NCBI RefSeq assembly: GCF_003268005.1
Contig: NZ_CP014213.1
Coordinates: 2,563,501-2,627,500, forward strand
Direction: 5' to 3'
Source: Methanosphaera sp. BMS
Lineage (GTDB): Archaea; Methanobacteriota; Methanobacteria; Methanobacteriales; Methanobacteriaceae
DNA: 64,000 bases
This document shows positions 38,487-49,352 of the stretch, piece by piece. Made by a program: the position numbers and the translations under genes. Below the pieces are notes generated by a model. It was given only the letters and a program-made list of their open reading frames with translations. It searched no databases and was not told the origin of the DNA. How positions within the stretch are numbered: the stretch's first letter is position 1; every line of letters begins with the position of its first letter.

Positions 38487-38735
38487 ATGAATTATGATGT
38501 AGAAGTAAAAATAAGTTTAAAAAAAGGTATGTTGAATCCGGAAGCATCTACAATAGAAAAAGCTTTATCATTACTTAACTTCAATGTTAAAAATACTCAG
38601 ACAATTGACATTATTAAATTTACGGTAGAAGCTGACAGTAAAGATGACGCAGAAAGTCAAGTGGATGAGATGTGCCAGAAATTATTATGTAACCCTGTTA
38701 TCCATGATTATGAAATAGTTATATGTGGGGAATAA
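38487..38735 (+). CDS. purS: FGAM synthase subunit PurS
   Basis: 82 residues, the usual PurS length: strand-rich start [19 protein letters not shown], then the conserved segment SLLNF and the end [10 protein letters not shown]. It bridges PurQ and PurL in formylglycinamidine ribonucleotide synthesis. It overlaps the purQ region. PurL is not in the window. Confidence 0.9.
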   Translation: MNYDVEVKISLKKGMLNPEASTIEKALSLLNFNVKNTQTIDIIKFTVEADSKDDAESQVDEMCQKLLCNPVIHDYEIVICGE

Positions 38736-38737
38736 TA

Positions 38738-39403
38738 GTGACTAATTTAGAAGATGTAAACGTTGGAATAATAAGATTTCCCGGTACAAACTGTGACAGG
38801 GACATTGAGTATGCCGTAGGCCTAGCCGGTGCATCCTCACAATATATCTACTGGAATGAGACCGACCTTTCCAAACAGGATGTTGTGATAATACCTGGTG
38901 GATTTTCATATGGGGATTATCTCAGGGCAGGTTCAATAGCAGGTATAACTCCTATCATAGATTCCATTAAGGATTTTGCAAAAAAGGGAAATCCGGTACT
39001 TGGAATATGTAATGGTGCACAGATTCTCGGTGAAATTGACCTGGTTCCAGGAGTATTTATTGAAAATGAAAATGCTAAATTCATTTGTAAAAGCAAAAAG
39101 CTTAAAATCAACACTACAAGAACACCATTTACAAAGTTATACAAGAAAAACCAGATAGTTGACATGCCTATTGCTCATAAAGAAGGCCGATATTACACGG
39201 ATGATTTGGATAGTGTCATCGATAATGACCAGGTTGTATTAACCTTTGAAGACGGTAATCCTAACGGATCTTTAGCTGATATAACTGGTGTATGTAACCT
39301 TGAGGGTAATGTAGTGGCGGTAATGCCACATCCTGAAAGGGCTGTGGAGCCACTGTTAAGGTCTACAGATGGATTGGATTTCTTCAAAAGCTTCTTGGAT
39401 TAG
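38738..39403 (+). CDS. purQ: FGAM synthase glutaminase subunit PurQ
   Basis: About 221 residues. The class I glutamine amidotransferase has Cys in GICNGAQ and PHPERA near the end. It delivers ammonia to PurL. GTG at 38738 after GGGG is preferred to an ATG at 38723 that would overlap purS. Confidence 0.93.
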   Translation: MTNLEDVNVGIIRFPGTNCDRDIEYAVGLAGASSQYIYWNETDLSKQDVVIIPGGFSYGDYLRAGSIAGITPIIDSIKDFAKKGNPVLGICNGAQILGEIDLVPGVFIENENAKFICKSKKLKINTTRTPFTKLYKKNQIVDMPIAHKEGRYYTDDLDSVIDNDQVVLTFEDGNPNGSLADITGVCNLEGNVVAVMPHPERAVEPLLRSTDGLDFFKSFLD

Positions 39404-39598
39404 CATTATAATCCATTCTCCTTTTTTTATTTTTCAAGCATGATTTTCTTTCTTTTTGTAAATTATTATTATTCATGAATATTGCTTTATTTTAATTCAA
39501 CTTTTTTAGTGATGATATTTTAATATGATGGAATTTATAAATAATAATATTAGAAATAAATAAAACAATTATAAAAAAATTATTATGATGTGATACTA

Positions 39599-40324
39599 AT
39601 GACAGTTTATATGATAGGGGCAGGTCCTGGAGATCCTGATTTAATAACAGTAAAAGCGGTAAAATTACTAAAGAAAGCGGATGTTATATTGTATGATAGC
39701 TTGGCAAATGATGAACTGTTAAGCTATGCGCCGGATGATGTGGAACTTATCTACGTGGGAAAACGTGCCGGTGAACACTACCGTAAACAGCCGGAAATCA
39801 ATGAACTTCTTGTAGAGCAGGGTAAAAAGCATGAAAATGTAGTAAGACTTAAAGGTGGAGATCCATTCATATTCGGTCGTGGAGGCGAAGAGGAACTTGC
39901 ACTTCTTGCAGAGGGAATCGACGTTGAATTCGTGTCTGGTATCAACTCCGCTATAGGGGCAGCTACCATGTTGGGTTTGCCGTTAACACACAGGGCAGTT
40001 TCAACAAGTCTGACATTGGTTACAGGACATGAAGATCCGGAAAAAACCGAAAAACAGGTAAACTGGGATTATACTGCAGATACGCTTGTTGTATTTATGG
40101 GAGTAGGCTTACTTAAAAAATATGTTCCAAAGCTACTTGAATATCGTTCTCCTGATACGCCTGTATGTGCCATTGAAAACGGAACACTTCCTAATCAGAA
40201 GGTTATAATGGGTACATTGGCAGACATTACCGAGAAGGAAATTAGGCCACCGGCATTAATTATCATAGGTGATGTGGTCAACGTCTACAAGGAATGTCTG
40301 GAATTAAGGAGTAAATTCGAATAA
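39599..40324 (+). CDS. cobA: Uroporphyrinogen-III C-methyltransferase
   Basis: About 241 residues. Motif [14 protein letters not shown] at the N-terminus, [17 protein letters not shown] and GLPLTHR identify the SUMT family. It makes precorrin-2, the branch point for siroheme, cobamides and F430. The ATG at 39599 is preferred over 39590. hemD starts at the last base of its stop (TAATG), so they are coupled. Confidence 0.95.
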   Translation: MTVYMIGAGPGDPDLITVKAVKLLKKADVILYDSLANDELLSYAPDDVELIYVGKRAGEHYRKQPEINELLVEQGKKHENVVRLKGGDPFIFGRGGEEELALLAEGIDVEFVSGINSAIGAATMLGLPLTHRAVSTSLTLVTGHEDPEKTEKQVNWDYTADTLVVFMGVGLLKKYVPKLLEYRSPDTPVCAIENGTLPNQKVIMGTLADITEKEIRPPALIIIGDVVNVYKECLELRSKFE

Positions 40325-41103
40325 TGACAACCGATAAATTAGAATCCAAAAAGGTTGTAATTACCCGTCCAAAAGAAAGATCCATGGTATTGGCTAAGCT
40401 GATTGAAGAAAACGGTGGAGTACCCATAATAATTCCAACATTGGAATTGCAGCTGGTCAAATCCCCTGAATTGATTAAGATAGCCGAAGATATTGAATCA
40501 TTCGATTGGATTATATTTACTTCTCCTGCCGGGGTAAGATCCTTCTTTGAGGTCTATCCTTCAAGGACTGTTCCGTGTAACATAGCCGTAATAGGCATAA
40601 AAACCGAGGAAGTATTGAATGAATATGACAATACTCCAGATATAGTGCCTGAATCATTTACGGCTGAAGGATTGCTTGAATCATTCAAGGATATTGATTT
40701 AAAGAATAAGAACGTGGCTCTTCCAAGAACCTTAAGTGCAAGAGAAGTACTTCCTGATGGATTAACAGAATATGGGGCTAATGTATTGGTTGCAGAAGCT
40801 TATACATCCGGAGTTCCAAAGGACAAAACTCAAATACTGGAATTATCCGACTTGATATTGAATAGGGATATAGATATTATAACATTTACCAGTCCGCTAA
40901 CAGTTAAAAATCTATTGGATGTAATAAAAGAGTATAAGGCGAATGAATATGAGGAAGTCTTAAAGGCGTTACGTGAAGATATTACAATAGCATCAATTGG
41001 ACCGATAACCGGAAAAATGTTAGCACAATACAATCTTAAAGCAATAGAACCTAAAAAATACACAGTTAAAGACATGATAGAATCATTAATAGAAAGTTTA
41101 TGA
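40324..41103 (+). CDS. hemD: Uroporphyrinogen-III synthase
   Basis: 259 residues. The bilobed HemD fold is suggested by VVITRPKER at the start, DWIIFTSPAGV and the later ITFTSPLTVKNLL, SIGPIT. It closes hydroxymethylbilane to uroporphyrinogen III, the substrate of CobA next to it. Confidence 0.88.
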   Translation: MTTDKLESKKVVITRPKERSMVLAKLIEENGGVPIIIPTLELQLVKSPELIKIAEDIESFDWIIFTSPAGVRSFFEVYPSRTVPCNIAVIGIKTEEVLNEYDNTPDIVPESFTAEGLLESFKDIDLKNKNVALPRTLSAREVLPDGLTEYGANVLVAEAYTSGVPKDKTQILELSDLILNRDIDIITFTSPLTVKNLLDVIKEYKANEYEEVLKALREDITIASIGPITGKMLAQYNLKAIEPKKYTVKDMIESLIESL

Positions 41104-41113
41104 GGTATAAAAT

Positions 41114-41401
41114 ATGAAAACAATAATTTGGCCAGTATACATAAATTCAGAACATACTCGTGGAGAAGGTCGCAGATTATCAATTGAAGAATCGGTTAAA
41201 GACCCTAAAGTACGTGAAATAAGTCAAGTTTTAAGAAAACAAAAGATTGAACACCAGGTGGAACATTCAAAATCATATCCGGGCTCATGGTGGGAAAATT
41301 CAGGTTATATCATAGCCGAAAGAGATGACATGACAAAAATTGAGTTTTTACGCATGATTGCTAGGCTGGTTAAATCATCCAGAATAACGGATAAAAATTA
41401 A
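41114..41401 (+). CDS. srp19: Signal recognition particle 19 kDa protein
   Basis: 95 residues. IIWPVYINSEHTRGEGRR and SYPGSWWENSGYI match archaeal SRP19. It binds SRP RNA to help SRP54 assembly. It is 10 nt after hemD, so is probably part of the cobA-hemD transcript. Confidence 0.92.
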   Translation: MKTIIWPVYINSEHTRGEGRRLSIEESVKDPKVREISQVLRKQKIEHQVEHSKSYPGSWWENSGYIIAERDDMTKIEFLRMIARLVKSSRITDKN

Positions 41402-41402
41402 T

Positions 41403-41432
41403 TTTACTCTTTAAAACTTTTTTTTTAGTTTT
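41403..41432 (+). terminator. Poly-T terminator after srp19
   Basis: A run of eight to nine T residues (CTTTTTTTTTAG) lies a few bases after the srp19 stop. Confidence 0.4.
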
Positions 41433-41466
41433 AACTATTTTTTTAAACATTTGAGGTGAATATTTT

Positions 41467-42894
41467 TTGAAGGATACAAGTGAGCAATTTCAACAATCAC
41501 GCGGTGAAATGGAATTATTATTAAACAAGGCTCGAGATAAAATAATGGAAGCAGAGGACGTGACAATATTTACCCACACCGATTGTGATGGTATAACAGC
41601 AGGGGGTATATTGTCTTCAATACTCGATAGGCTTGAAATAGACCATAGCGTAAATTTCGTTGAAATCAATGAAGTGGAAGAATTGAATACGGATACTGAC
41701 TTAACCATTATCTCTGATTTGGGTGCTGGCCAGGATATTTCCCAACTGTGCAGGTCATCATCCAACTCCACAATCATACTTGATCATCATCCTCCCATCA
41801 GAAAGCTGGGAACACAATACAAGGGGGATTTGGTAGAAATCAACCCTAACTATTATGGCTTGGATGGTTCATATACGATTTCCGGTGGGGGATTATCCTA
41901 TCTTTTGGCTAAGACCATGCATTATTATGACTACAGCTGGATGGGCATACTCAGTGCAGTGGGTGATATGCAAAACAGCATGACCGGAAGACTTAGGGGT
42001 TTGAACACTGAAATATTGAATGACGGTGTTGAAGTGGGCTGTGTAAATTATATAAATGATTTGCTCCTCTACGGTAGAAATACCCGGCCTTTGTTCGTGG
42101 CCTTGTCATACTTCGGTGATATTCACATTCCATTGACTAACAATAGGAACGAGTGCATACACTTTTTGGAAAGCTTGGATATTCCGGTAAAAAATGATAT
42201 GGGAACGGTCAGATGTCTATGTGATTTGTCCATGGATGAAAAGTCAAGACTATTTCATGAACTGCTTAAGATGATGACCAGGGAAGTGCCCGACCGTTAC
42301 ATTAAATACATACCTAAATTGATTTCGGGTCAATCCTACGAGTTTACCTTTGAAAAGGAATACACTCCCTATAGGGATGCCAGTGAGTACAGTACCGTTA
42401 TAAATGCATGTGGACGTAACGGTAGGCATGAGCTTGGAATGGAGGTAATCAAGGGAAATCGTGATAAGATATCATCCCAGTTGGACGTGCTTGTAAAAAG
42501 TCATAAGAGATATCTTGCCCAGAGCATGTCAAGAATCCAGGAGGATAACAGCGTTGAATTTCTGGATAATCTGCAATATTTCTATGGAGAGGGAATCAAG
42601 CCTAGTGTTGTGGGAACGGTTGCCGGGATGTTACTTAGCAGTTATGATTGGCAAAGACCCATAATGGGTTATACTCATATTGACGGTGATGAACCGGGTT
42701 TCAAGGTATCTCTCAGATGTTCCAAATTATTGGGATATGAGGGTATACATTTCGGAAATCTTGTACGTGATGTTGCTTCCAAATGTGGCGGCTCCGGTGG
42801 AGGTCATAGTGTAGCTTGTGGGGCATATATTCCAGAGGATAACATTGATGAATTCATTCATCTATTAAATAATTCAATTAATTTTAATTTCTAG
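41467..42894 (+). CDS. DHH-family phosphoesterase, RecJ/GAN-like nuclease
   Basis: 475 residues, TTG start after GAGGTGAA. The N-terminal DHH domain has THTDCDGITAGG and the ligand triad IILDHHPP. The C-terminal DHHA1 domain has CGGSGGGHSVACGAYIP. Archaeal members act as single-strand-specific exonucleases, some bound to GINS in the replisome. Which paralogue this is cannot be decided from sequence alone. Confidence 0.85.
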   Translation: MKDTSEQFQQSRGEMELLLNKARDKIMEAEDVTIFTHTDCDGITAGGILSSILDRLEIDHSVNFVEINEVEELNTDTDLTIISDLGAGQDISQLCRSSSNSTIILDHHPPIRKLGTQYKGDLVEINPNYYGLDGSYTISGGGLSYLLAKTMHYYDYSWMGILSAVGDMQNSMTGRLRGLNTEILNDGVEVGCVNYINDLLLYGRNTRPLFVALSYFGDIHIPLTNNRNECIHFLESLDIPVKNDMGTVRCLCDLSMDEKSRLFHELLKMMTREVPDRYIKYIPKLISGQSYEFTFEKEYTPYRDASEYSTVINACGRNGRHELGMEVIKGNRDKISSQLDVLVKSHKRYLAQSMSRIQEDNSVEFLDNLQYFYGEGIKPSVVGTVAGMLLSSYDWQRPIMGYTHIDGDEPGFKVSLRCSKLLGYEGIHFGNLVRDVASKCGGSGGGHSVACGAYIPEDNIDEFIHLLNNSINFNF

Positions 42895-43138
42895 GTTTTT
42901 TCTTTTTTCTTTATTTCCTCTTTTTTTAAATTATTATTGTAGTATATTGTGTTTTAATTTAAAATTATTTTTTTAAAGGTTTTTTATTGATATAACTTCA
43001 TTAAATATGATTTATTTCATGTTTGATTCTTGTTTTTGATTTTTCAATATTCAACTAAATTGTAAAAATATAAATATTATCCTACTTAATATAATATTAT
43101 AGTTATGAAAATTATACATTGATTTTAGAGGGTGCATT

Positions 43139-43930
43139 ATGAGAATATTCAAAAACAAAGGTGAATTTACAAAATTTCAAATACTAGCAAAAATTGCTCA
43201 ACAAGAGCCTCATCTCAAACAGAAAGATATTGCAGATGAATTAGGTATTACAGTACAGGCTGTTTCAGAGAATATCAAATCTTTAGTTAAGGAAGGTCTA
43301 GTGGAAACAGGAAGTTCAAATTTCAGATACAAAATAACTAAATATGGTATTGATAAGGTTAAAACAGAAGCCATCAATCTCAAGTCATATTCTGATATGG
43401 TTTTAACTACCATGAATGGATATAAATCAATCTGGCCTGCTATTGCAGCCGAAGATTTACATCAGGGGGAACAGGTATGGTTGAATATGGAAGATGGTAT
43501 ATTGTATGCAGATACCGAAGATAAGTCCGGGGCATATGCTGAAGTATTTAATGATGCTTTAGAAGGTGAAGACGTAACATTAATTAACCTCGGTGGAGAA
43601 ATAGATTTGGTTCCTAAAGATGTAGTGATTGTTAAAATACCTCCAATAGCTGAAGGCGGTTCACGTGCATGTGACATGGAAAAAATCGAAGAAATATTCT
43701 CTCAAGAGTTTGACAGAATTGGTGTATTAGGTACAAGTGCAAGAGCTATAACAAATCATTTGGAAGTATACCCTGACTTTGAGTTTGCTACGGCCGAAGC
43801 CACATGTAGTGCTGCAGAAAAAGGTCTACGTGTACTTGTATTTTCAGTAGGTAAAATGACCAATAGAATAATCAATAAATTAGAAGAAAAAGGTATCGTT
43901 TACTGTATTGAGGATGTTAAAAAAGTATAA
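43139..43930 (+). CDS. Winged-helix DNA-binding regulator with a C-terminal ligand-like domain
   Basis: 263 residues. The N-terminal winged helix (about 15-75; [30 protein letters not shown]) resembles MarR-type regulators. The remaining 180 residues are conserved-looking and of mixed alpha-beta character, with [19 protein letters not shown] after GAGGGTGC. The target and ligand are unknown. Confidence 0.72.
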   Translation: MRIFKNKGEFTKFQILAKIAQQEPHLKQKDIADELGITVQAVSENIKSLVKEGLVETGSSNFRYKITKYGIDKVKTEAINLKSYSDMVLTTMNGYKSIWPAIAAEDLHQGEQVWLNMEDGILYADTEDKSGAYAEVFNDALEGEDVTLINLGGEIDLVPKDVVIVKIPPIAEGGSRACDMEKIEEIFSQEFDRIGVLGTSARAITNHLEVYPDFEFATAEATCSAAEKGLRVLVFSVGKMTNRIINKLEEKGIVYCIEDVKKV

Positions 43931-44122
43931 TTACATTTAAGTAATTATCACTATAACTTTTTTTATATAAGTTTTATTATTTGTTTATTTTTTCTTGTTT
44001 TGGATGGATTTATAATTGTGCTTGTTTTTATTTAACTTCTGTCTATGAATGTATTTTTCTTTGAAACTTTGTACTCGGATGTCTATTTGCCGGAGTTCAT
44101 CTTTTTAACGATATGCTATTTT

Positions 44123-45004
44123 TTACTCAAGAAATTTTATTCCGCTAGTATTCAATCTTGTTACCCGGCATTTGTCAACCTGTGTATCCGGTGAGTATGA
44201 TAGGGCAAAAGCAGTATTTCCAAGCATTGCCATTGACGCTCCAATCGAGTCTTCATTCAATTGTTGAATTACCTCTTCTAGTTGGGGATTTATTAGCTGA
44301 GTATTTCTGCTAAATCTGTCGGATAATTTTATGAAGTTTTCAATGCTAGGATTCTTCATTAACTGGTTAAGTAAAAGACTACCACTATTGTTTATTCTTA
44401 TTTGGTGGGTTGGATTTTCAATTATCGTACTGGTATCTAATGAACCCAAGGTTTTTGTAATAACATATATAGGTTTCGTGATTTGAATTTTATCAATTAC
44501 TGCATTTACAGGTGTACCCTCCTTGAGTCTGACCACACAGCCGCCATACATCTCGGATATAACATCCCCCAATCCGCTTGATAATGAAACTTCAGCCAGA
44601 TGTGCAATTTCACCGGCTTGTTTAAACGTAATGTCCACACCAAGTAAGGAAGGTAGTGAAGAGCTAACGCCCAATGCAAAACTTGCACTGGTACCAAAAC
44701 CCGCCCCAATTTCTAGTCTAAGATCATGATTTATGTTGATGTCATAACATCCTAAATCCACATTGTATCTGTCTGTAATGATATCTATCGTTTTCTTGGT
44801 AATGGTATTGAATTTATTGTGTTTGCCATTAACGGTAATTTTTAAATTTCCATTTCCATCACAAACTTGACATGTAGTGATAACACCTTCATCCAATGTA
44901 ATGCCTGCACCTTTTGAGCCTTTAAGCAGTGGATTTGTGTTTTGGATTATTTCAAAAAATCCCGTAATATGTCCGGGTACAAATACTTTAACTTCATTAA
45001 TCAT
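44123..45004 (-). CDS. Pantoate kinase (GHMP kinase)
   Basis: 293 residues. Starts VFVPGHITGFFEI, with the phosphate loop EIGAGFGTSASFALG (near residue 100), the GHMP signature. Archaeal pantoate kinases phosphorylate pantoate to 4-phosphopantoate in CoA synthesis, replacing PanC/CoaA. It is divergent from the PHP-domain gene. Confidence 0.85.
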   Translation of the reverse strand: MINEVKVFVPGHITGFFEIIQNTNPLLKGSKGAGITLDEGVITTCQVCDGNGNLKITVNGKHNKFNTITKKTIDIITDRYNVDLGCYDININHDLRLEIGAGFGTSASFALGVSSSLPSLLGVDITFKQAGEIAHLAEVSLSSGLGDVISEMYGGCVVRLKEGTPVNAVIDKIQITKPIYVITKTLGSLDTSTIIENPTHQIRINNSGSLLLNQLMKNPSIENFIKLSDRFSRNTQLINPQLEEVIQQLNEDSIGASMAMLGNTAFALSYSPDTQVDKCRVTRLNTSGIKFLE

Positions 45005-45086
45005 ATAATAATATATATAACTACAAATTCATATAATATTATAAAAATTTTTAACATAATACAAATAAATAATTTTAGAGGATAAC

Positions 45087-45761
45087 ATGTCTGAAAATAA
45101 AAGAATAGATTTACATACTCATAGTATATTTAGTGATGGTGAATTATTACCGTCAGAATTAGCACGTAGGGCAGAAGTACTTGGCCACTCCGCTTTAGCA
45201 ATAACAGATCACGTTGACGCTTCAAACATCGAGGTAGCATCCAAAATAGCCGAAGCAGTAAATGACATACGTGACAACTGGGATATTGAAGTAATTCCTG
45301 GAGTGGAAATAACACACACCCCTGTAGAAGTAATAGACAAGCTAGCAAACAAGGCCAGAAGTTTTGGTGCAGAAGTAATTGTCGTACACGGTGAGACAAT
45401 AGTCGAACCGGTCCGTCCGGGTACAAACCGTGCAGCAGCTGAATGTCCGGAAATCGACATATTGGGTCATCCTGGTTTGATAACGCCTGAAGAAGTTGAA
45501 ATTGCAATAGACAATGACGTATCGCTGGAAATCAGTGGTAGAAAAGGACACTGTTTCGGAAACGGTCACGTCGCAAAATTAGGACTGGAATACGGTGCCA
45601 ACTTGGTATTGGATAGTGATACCCATGCACCTGATGATCTTGTTTCATATGACCTGGCTGTAAGAATCGCAAGGGGAGCTGAAATTCCTGAAAATGAACT
45701 GGATAATCTTTTAAAATATAATCCACAAAAAATATTAAAAAAAATAGGAATTAACTTATAA
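45087..45761 (+). CDS. PHP-domain phosphoesterase, histidinol-phosphatase family
   Basis: 224 residues. Metal ligands in [17 protein letters not shown], the Glu in PGVEITH, DILGHPG and a late DSDTHAPDD follow the PHP order. Activity could be histidinol phosphatase or another phosphoesterase. ATG after AGAGGAT. The first residues LHTHS are typical of small archaeal PHP proteins. Confidence 0.82.
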   Translation: MSENKRIDLHTHSIFSDGELLPSELARRAEVLGHSALAITDHVDASNIEVASKIAEAVNDIRDNWDIEVIPGVEITHTPVEVIDKLANKARSFGAEVIVVHGETIVEPVRPGTNRAAAECPEIDILGHPGLITPEEVEIAIDNDVSLEISGRKGHCFGNGHVAKLGLEYGANLVLDSDTHAPDDLVSYDLAVRIARGAEIPENELDNLLKYNPQKILKKIGINL

Positions 45762-45812
45762 TCCCTCATCTTTTTCTTTTAACAATCAAAAAAAAGCTTT
45801 TTTTAACTTACT

Positions 45813-46460
45813 CTAGTATAATACGTTATACTCAATAACAATATCATTATCCAACTGATAATAATCCTCTATTTCCAGTTTAACACATTCCTCTTTATCA
45901 AAACCCTTTCCATCAACCAATGTAACCGAATCCTTTCCCCCGAGTATCTTGGAACCTATACATACCGATATTTTATCAACTAACCGTTCTTCAAGCATCG
46001 AATAGTTAAGCGTGGCACCACCTTCCAGTAAAATGGAAGAAATGCCCATTTCATATAACTTATCCATCGCTTCGGCCAGGTTGACTTTATCATCTCCAAC
46101 GGAAAAAACAATGGCCTTCTTTGATAATCGTTTGATATCCTCTTTTTCTGCCTTATCTGACGTTATTATTATGGTATCCGCGTCATCATTCAACACCTTT
46201 GAATCAAGGGGAGTACGTGCCGAACTATCAATAACGATACGTGTTGGATTATCCTCCTTTTTGGAATCGATCTTATGGATGCTCAGACGAGGATTATCTA
46301 TCAGTATGGTGTTAATTCCCACCATAATGGCATCGTATTTTTTTCTCAGATTATGCACACGTATCAGGTCATCATGGCCTGATATCTTAAGGGTTGAATC
46401 CTTTGTAGCTATCTTACCATCAGCGGTCATGGCAGAATTCAAGTGTATATATGGTTTCAT
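45813..46460 (-). CDS. arfC: 2,5-diamino-6-ribosylaminopyrimidinone 5'-phosphate reductase (ArfC/RibD-C type)
   Basis: 215 residues. Starts YIHLNSAMTADGKIATKD, the RibD C-terminal reductase segment. Then comes LRKKYDAIMVGINTIL, and later LLEGGATLNYSML. It reduces the ribosyl side chain in archaeal riboflavin and F420 synthesis. The enzyme for the preceding deformylation (ArfB) is also in the window at 53.9 kb. Confidence 0.88.
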   Translation of the reverse strand: MKPYIHLNSAMTADGKIATKDSTLKISGHDDLIRVHNLRKKYDAIMVGINTILIDNPRLSIHKIDSKKEDNPTRIVIDSSARTPLDSKVLNDDADTIIITSDKAEKEDIKRLSKKAIVFSVGDDKVNLAEAMDKLYEMGISSILLEGGATLNYSMLEERLVDKISVCIGSKILGGKDSVTLVDGKGFDKEECVKLEIEDYYQLDNDIVIEYNVLY

Positions 46461-46513
46461 GCTTTCACGGTCAATGTTCGTTTACAAAAAAAATGATTGG
46501 TTCTCATATGAAT

Positions 46514-46897
46514 CTATTCATAATTCAAATCCAATGCTTTAAGGGTATTTATGATATTTTCACCATTTCTAACGGCATTAATCAGGACTTCCTGAAATCC
46601 CTTTTCAATAATGTTCGCATTTTGAATAATCCACAATATCAAGTCAGGATGATCAGTCAGCCTAAGGTTCTCTAATGCTATAAAATCATCCATGGCTTCC
46701 GTTTTTATCGCTATATGTTTGACGTCATCCATTTCTATGGCCTTAATTGTGATGATGTCCTCATCACTTTTAATGCTGAAGTAATCTCCAACCTCACACA
46801 GGTCATAAACCTTTTCTTCAATCTTCTTCAAATCCGATGAAATCTTTTCCTGATATTTCCTTCTTTTTTGGATATATATCTTAATCATGTCTTCCAT
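46514..46897 (-). CDS. Small protein of unknown function
   Basis: 127 residues, cytosolic, no membrane span. The N-terminus (IYIQKRRKYQEKISSDLKKIEEKV) is predicted coiled coil and the C-terminus is helical. It lies 12 nt downstream of the TatD gene on the same strand, so is co-transcribed with TatD, UppS and MtxX. No domain recognised. Confidence 0.55.
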   Translation of the reverse strand: MEDMIKIYIQKRRKYQEKISSDLKKIEEKVYDLCEVGDYFSIKSDEDIITIKAIEMDDVKHIAIKTEAMDDFIALENLRLTDHPDLILWIIQNANIIEKGFQEVLINAVRNGENIINTLKALDLNYE

Positions 46898-46909
46898 AAT
46901 AACCTAACC

Positions 46910-47668
46910 TTACAAATTATATACCTTGATGGCATTTTTTTCAGTCACATGTTCTATTTCGTCAAATTCAATATTTTTTGTTCTTTCAATTCTTTCAATG
47001 GTTTTTCTGATATTCAATGGCTGATTAGGCTCACCCTTGACCGGTGATAGGTAGGGACTATCGGTCTCAGTCAGCATGTTTTCAAGGGGCACTTTTTTAA
47101 TGTTCTGTTTGTGCTTTTTGGAAAACAATGCATTGGTGGCAAAGGATATGTAGTATCCATAATCCACGGCTTCGACGGCGGTTTCTTTTTTTCCGCTGAA
47201 ACAGTGGAATATTACATCGGGTAGGTTGGTGTACTTTTTGACAATGTCCAGTGCATGCTGTTCTGCTTGTCTTACATGTAAGACTATGGGCATATCATAT
47301 TCACATGCAAGTGTTAATAATTGATGGAATACATTGTGCTGTCTTCTAAGTTCATCTTCTGGTCGGGGCGTAGCAAAATCCAATCCGATTTCTCCAATGG
47401 CATGAATATCATCCAGATTATCCACTATTTGATTCAACGTATCATTGACTCTTTCTTTATTGTCCACTCCCGCATATATGGGATGATAACCAATCGTTGA
47501 CATGATGAAAGTAGGGTATTGTTTACTCAATGCCAGTGATCTTATATTTCCCTCTATACTGGCACCACAGTCAACTATGTATTTGAATTCCTCTTTTGAT
47601 TTTTTAATGATGTCCTCTCTGCTATCGTTAAACTCTTCAAAGTTTAAATGACAATGTGCATCTATCAT
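46910..47668 (-). CDS. tatD: TatD-family metal-dependent hydrolase
   Basis: 252 residues. Metal ligands in IDAHCHL at the N-terminus, IGEIGLDF, VLHVRQAE, FHCFSG and TETDSPYL are in TatD order. Family members are 3'-exonucleases or deoxyribonucleases in DNA repair. It follows uppS by 10 nt in the minus-strand operon. Confidence 0.9.
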   Translation of the reverse strand: MIDAHCHLNFEEFNDSREDIIKKSKEEFKYIVDCGASIEGNIRSLALSKQYPTFIMSTIGYHPIYAGVDNKERVNDTLNQIVDNLDDIHAIGEIGLDFATPRPEDELRRQHNVFHQLLTLACEYDMPIVLHVRQAEQHALDIVKKYTNLPDVIFHCFSGKKETAVEAVDYGYYISFATNALFSKKHKQNIKKVPLENMLTETDSPYLSPVKGEPNQPLNIRKTIERIERTKNIEFDEIEHVTEKNAIKVYNL

Positions 47669-47678
47669 AATCTAACTC

Positions 47679-48455
47679 CTATCTTCCAAATCTTCTTTTT
47701 CTTTCAGTATATGAGCGTATTGCTCTTAAAAAATCTACTTTTCTTAATTCAGGCCATAAACTATCTGTAAAGTATAACTCTGAATATGATGATTGCCATA
47801 ATAAAAATCCGCTTAAGCGTTCTTCTCCACTTGTTCGGATAATAAGGTTAGGATCATCCAGTCCCGCGGTGTACAGGTTATCGTTTATCAATTCCTCATT
47901 TATGTCTTCTGCCTTAAGTTCTCCCTTTTCAACCTTTTTGGCAATCTTTTTGAATGCGTCAACGATTTCCACCCTACCGTCATATCCCATGGCTATGTTA
48001 ATCTGGTGCTTACTGTAATTTTTAGTGGACTCTTCCGCATCAGATATTGCCTTTCTGACATCTTCGGGGAATAATTCCAATTTACCAACAGCCTTTAGTT
48101 TAACTTCATGTTTTCTAATCTTTTTATTGCTGCTAATACTTAAAAAGCTTTTAACAAATAAATCCATCAAGTCCTTAACTTCTTCGGGAGACCTGTTGAA
48201 GTTTTCAGTACTAAAAGCATAAACGGTCACAATCTCTATTCCTAAATCAACACACCATTCCAGAACATTTTCAAGCGTATCCACACCACGTTTATGTCCC
48301 TCTATAGCCTTCAGGTTTCCCTGCATCTTGGAATAGCGTCTGTTTCCGTCCATGATGATTGCAACATGCTTCGGCATTTTGGTCTTATCCAAATTTCTTG
48401 AAATATACCATTCATATAATGAGTATAATGGTTGTAATAAAATCAAATTAATCAT
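47679..48455 (-). CDS. uppS: cis-Prenyltransferase (undecaprenyl diphosphate synthase type)
   Basis: 258 residues. The catalytic [11 protein letters not shown] segment (Asp of DGNRR) and the C-terminal [24 protein letters not shown] define the UppS family. It makes the C50-C60 polyprenyl carrier for lipid-linked sugars, which the MraY-like enzyme at 15.1 kb would need. It is in the TatD/MtxX operon. Confidence 0.93.
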   Translation of the reverse strand: MINLILLQPLYSLYEWYISRNLDKTKMPKHVAIIMDGNRRYSKMQGNLKAIEGHKRGVDTLENVLEWCVDLGIEIVTVYAFSTENFNRSPEEVKDLMDLFVKSFLSISSNKKIRKHEVKLKAVGKLELFPEDVRKAISDAEESTKNYSKHQINIAMGYDGRVEIVDAFKKIAKKVEKGELKAEDINEELINDNLYTAGLDDPNLIIRTSGEERLSGFLLWQSSYSELYFTDSLWPELRKVDFLRAIRSYTERKRRFGR

Positions 48456-48480
48456 CCTTCTATATTATTTTTTTTATTTG

Positions 48481-49185
48481 TTAATCAAGCTTCTTTTTGG
48501 AATTGATAATGCTTATGAGTAATCTAATCGAATTAACATATCCCTCTACAGATTGTGATCTGGACGTGTCAATAAATAAATTTGGTTGTTTTAATGTTAA
48601 CGCACCATAACTTTTGATTCCGGCAACCAATACGAGACTTCTAAAAATAATGTTTCCTATTATGCCGTCAGGTGCAATTATTATGTTTGCATGATCTTTA
48701 ATAGCCTCCTCTATAAGGATATAATCATGCTTGATATTGTATTCATCTTTTAAATCATTCACTACCTGTTCACATTCCTCTATGCTCTGGTCAATTTTAG
48801 GACTTCTTCCCTTGTCTTGTTTACGTCCTCCCGATAATAATGCAATCTTCGGTTTATATCCTGCCAATTCAACGATGCGTGAACATTCCTCTACAATGAC
48901 CTTCTTTGCACGGATGGTATCACATTCATCAATACCTACCGGTGCTAGCATAAATTTATGGTTGTCAATTTCAAGAATTGATGCTCTGAATATATGAGGG
49001 TACTCCTTTTTTAAATCCATAATGATATTCGATTCCAATGAACCTCTTATCACACCATCGATTTCGGAATCATGGAAGTAATCCAACAATTCTTTATTAG
49101 TACGTGCAACCTTTATTTCAATGGGAAATTTTTCAATCGCTTCTAATACGTTTTCATTTTTACCTAAACCTATTGCTATCTTCAT
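48481..49185 (-). CDS. mtxX: Methanogenesis marker protein 4 (MtxX)
   Basis: 234 residues resembling the phosphotransacetylase fold: ALLSGGRKQDKGRSPKIDQS in the middle, and IIAPDGIIGNIIFRSLVLV. The Mmp4/MtxX group is confined to methanogens and was proposed as a subunit or modifier of methyltransferases, with no proven activity. It is the first gene of the minus-strand unit mtxX-uppS-tatD. Confidence 0.85.
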   Translation of the reverse strand: MKIAIGLGKNENVLEAIEKFPIEIKVARTNKELLDYFHDSEIDGVIRGSLESNIIMDLKKEYPHIFRASILEIDNHKFMLAPVGIDECDTIRAKKVIVEECSRIVELAGYKPKIALLSGGRKQDKGRSPKIDQSIEECEQVVNDLKDEYNIKHDYILIEEAIKDHANIIIAPDGIIGNIIFRSLVLVAGIKSYGALTLKQPNLFIDTSRSQSVEGYVNSIRLLISIINSKKKLD

Positions 49186-49352
49186 GTAAGTGACCCTGAT
49201 TTAAAAGTTTATTATATAATAATATATTTTTTATTATAATTAATATTAAAATTTATCTAATAACTACTCTTGTCTTAAAAATGGAAAGTTCTTGTTATTG
49301 GGAGGATAAATTAAATTTAAATTATCTTAACAAAAAAATAGTAAAAGGAGGG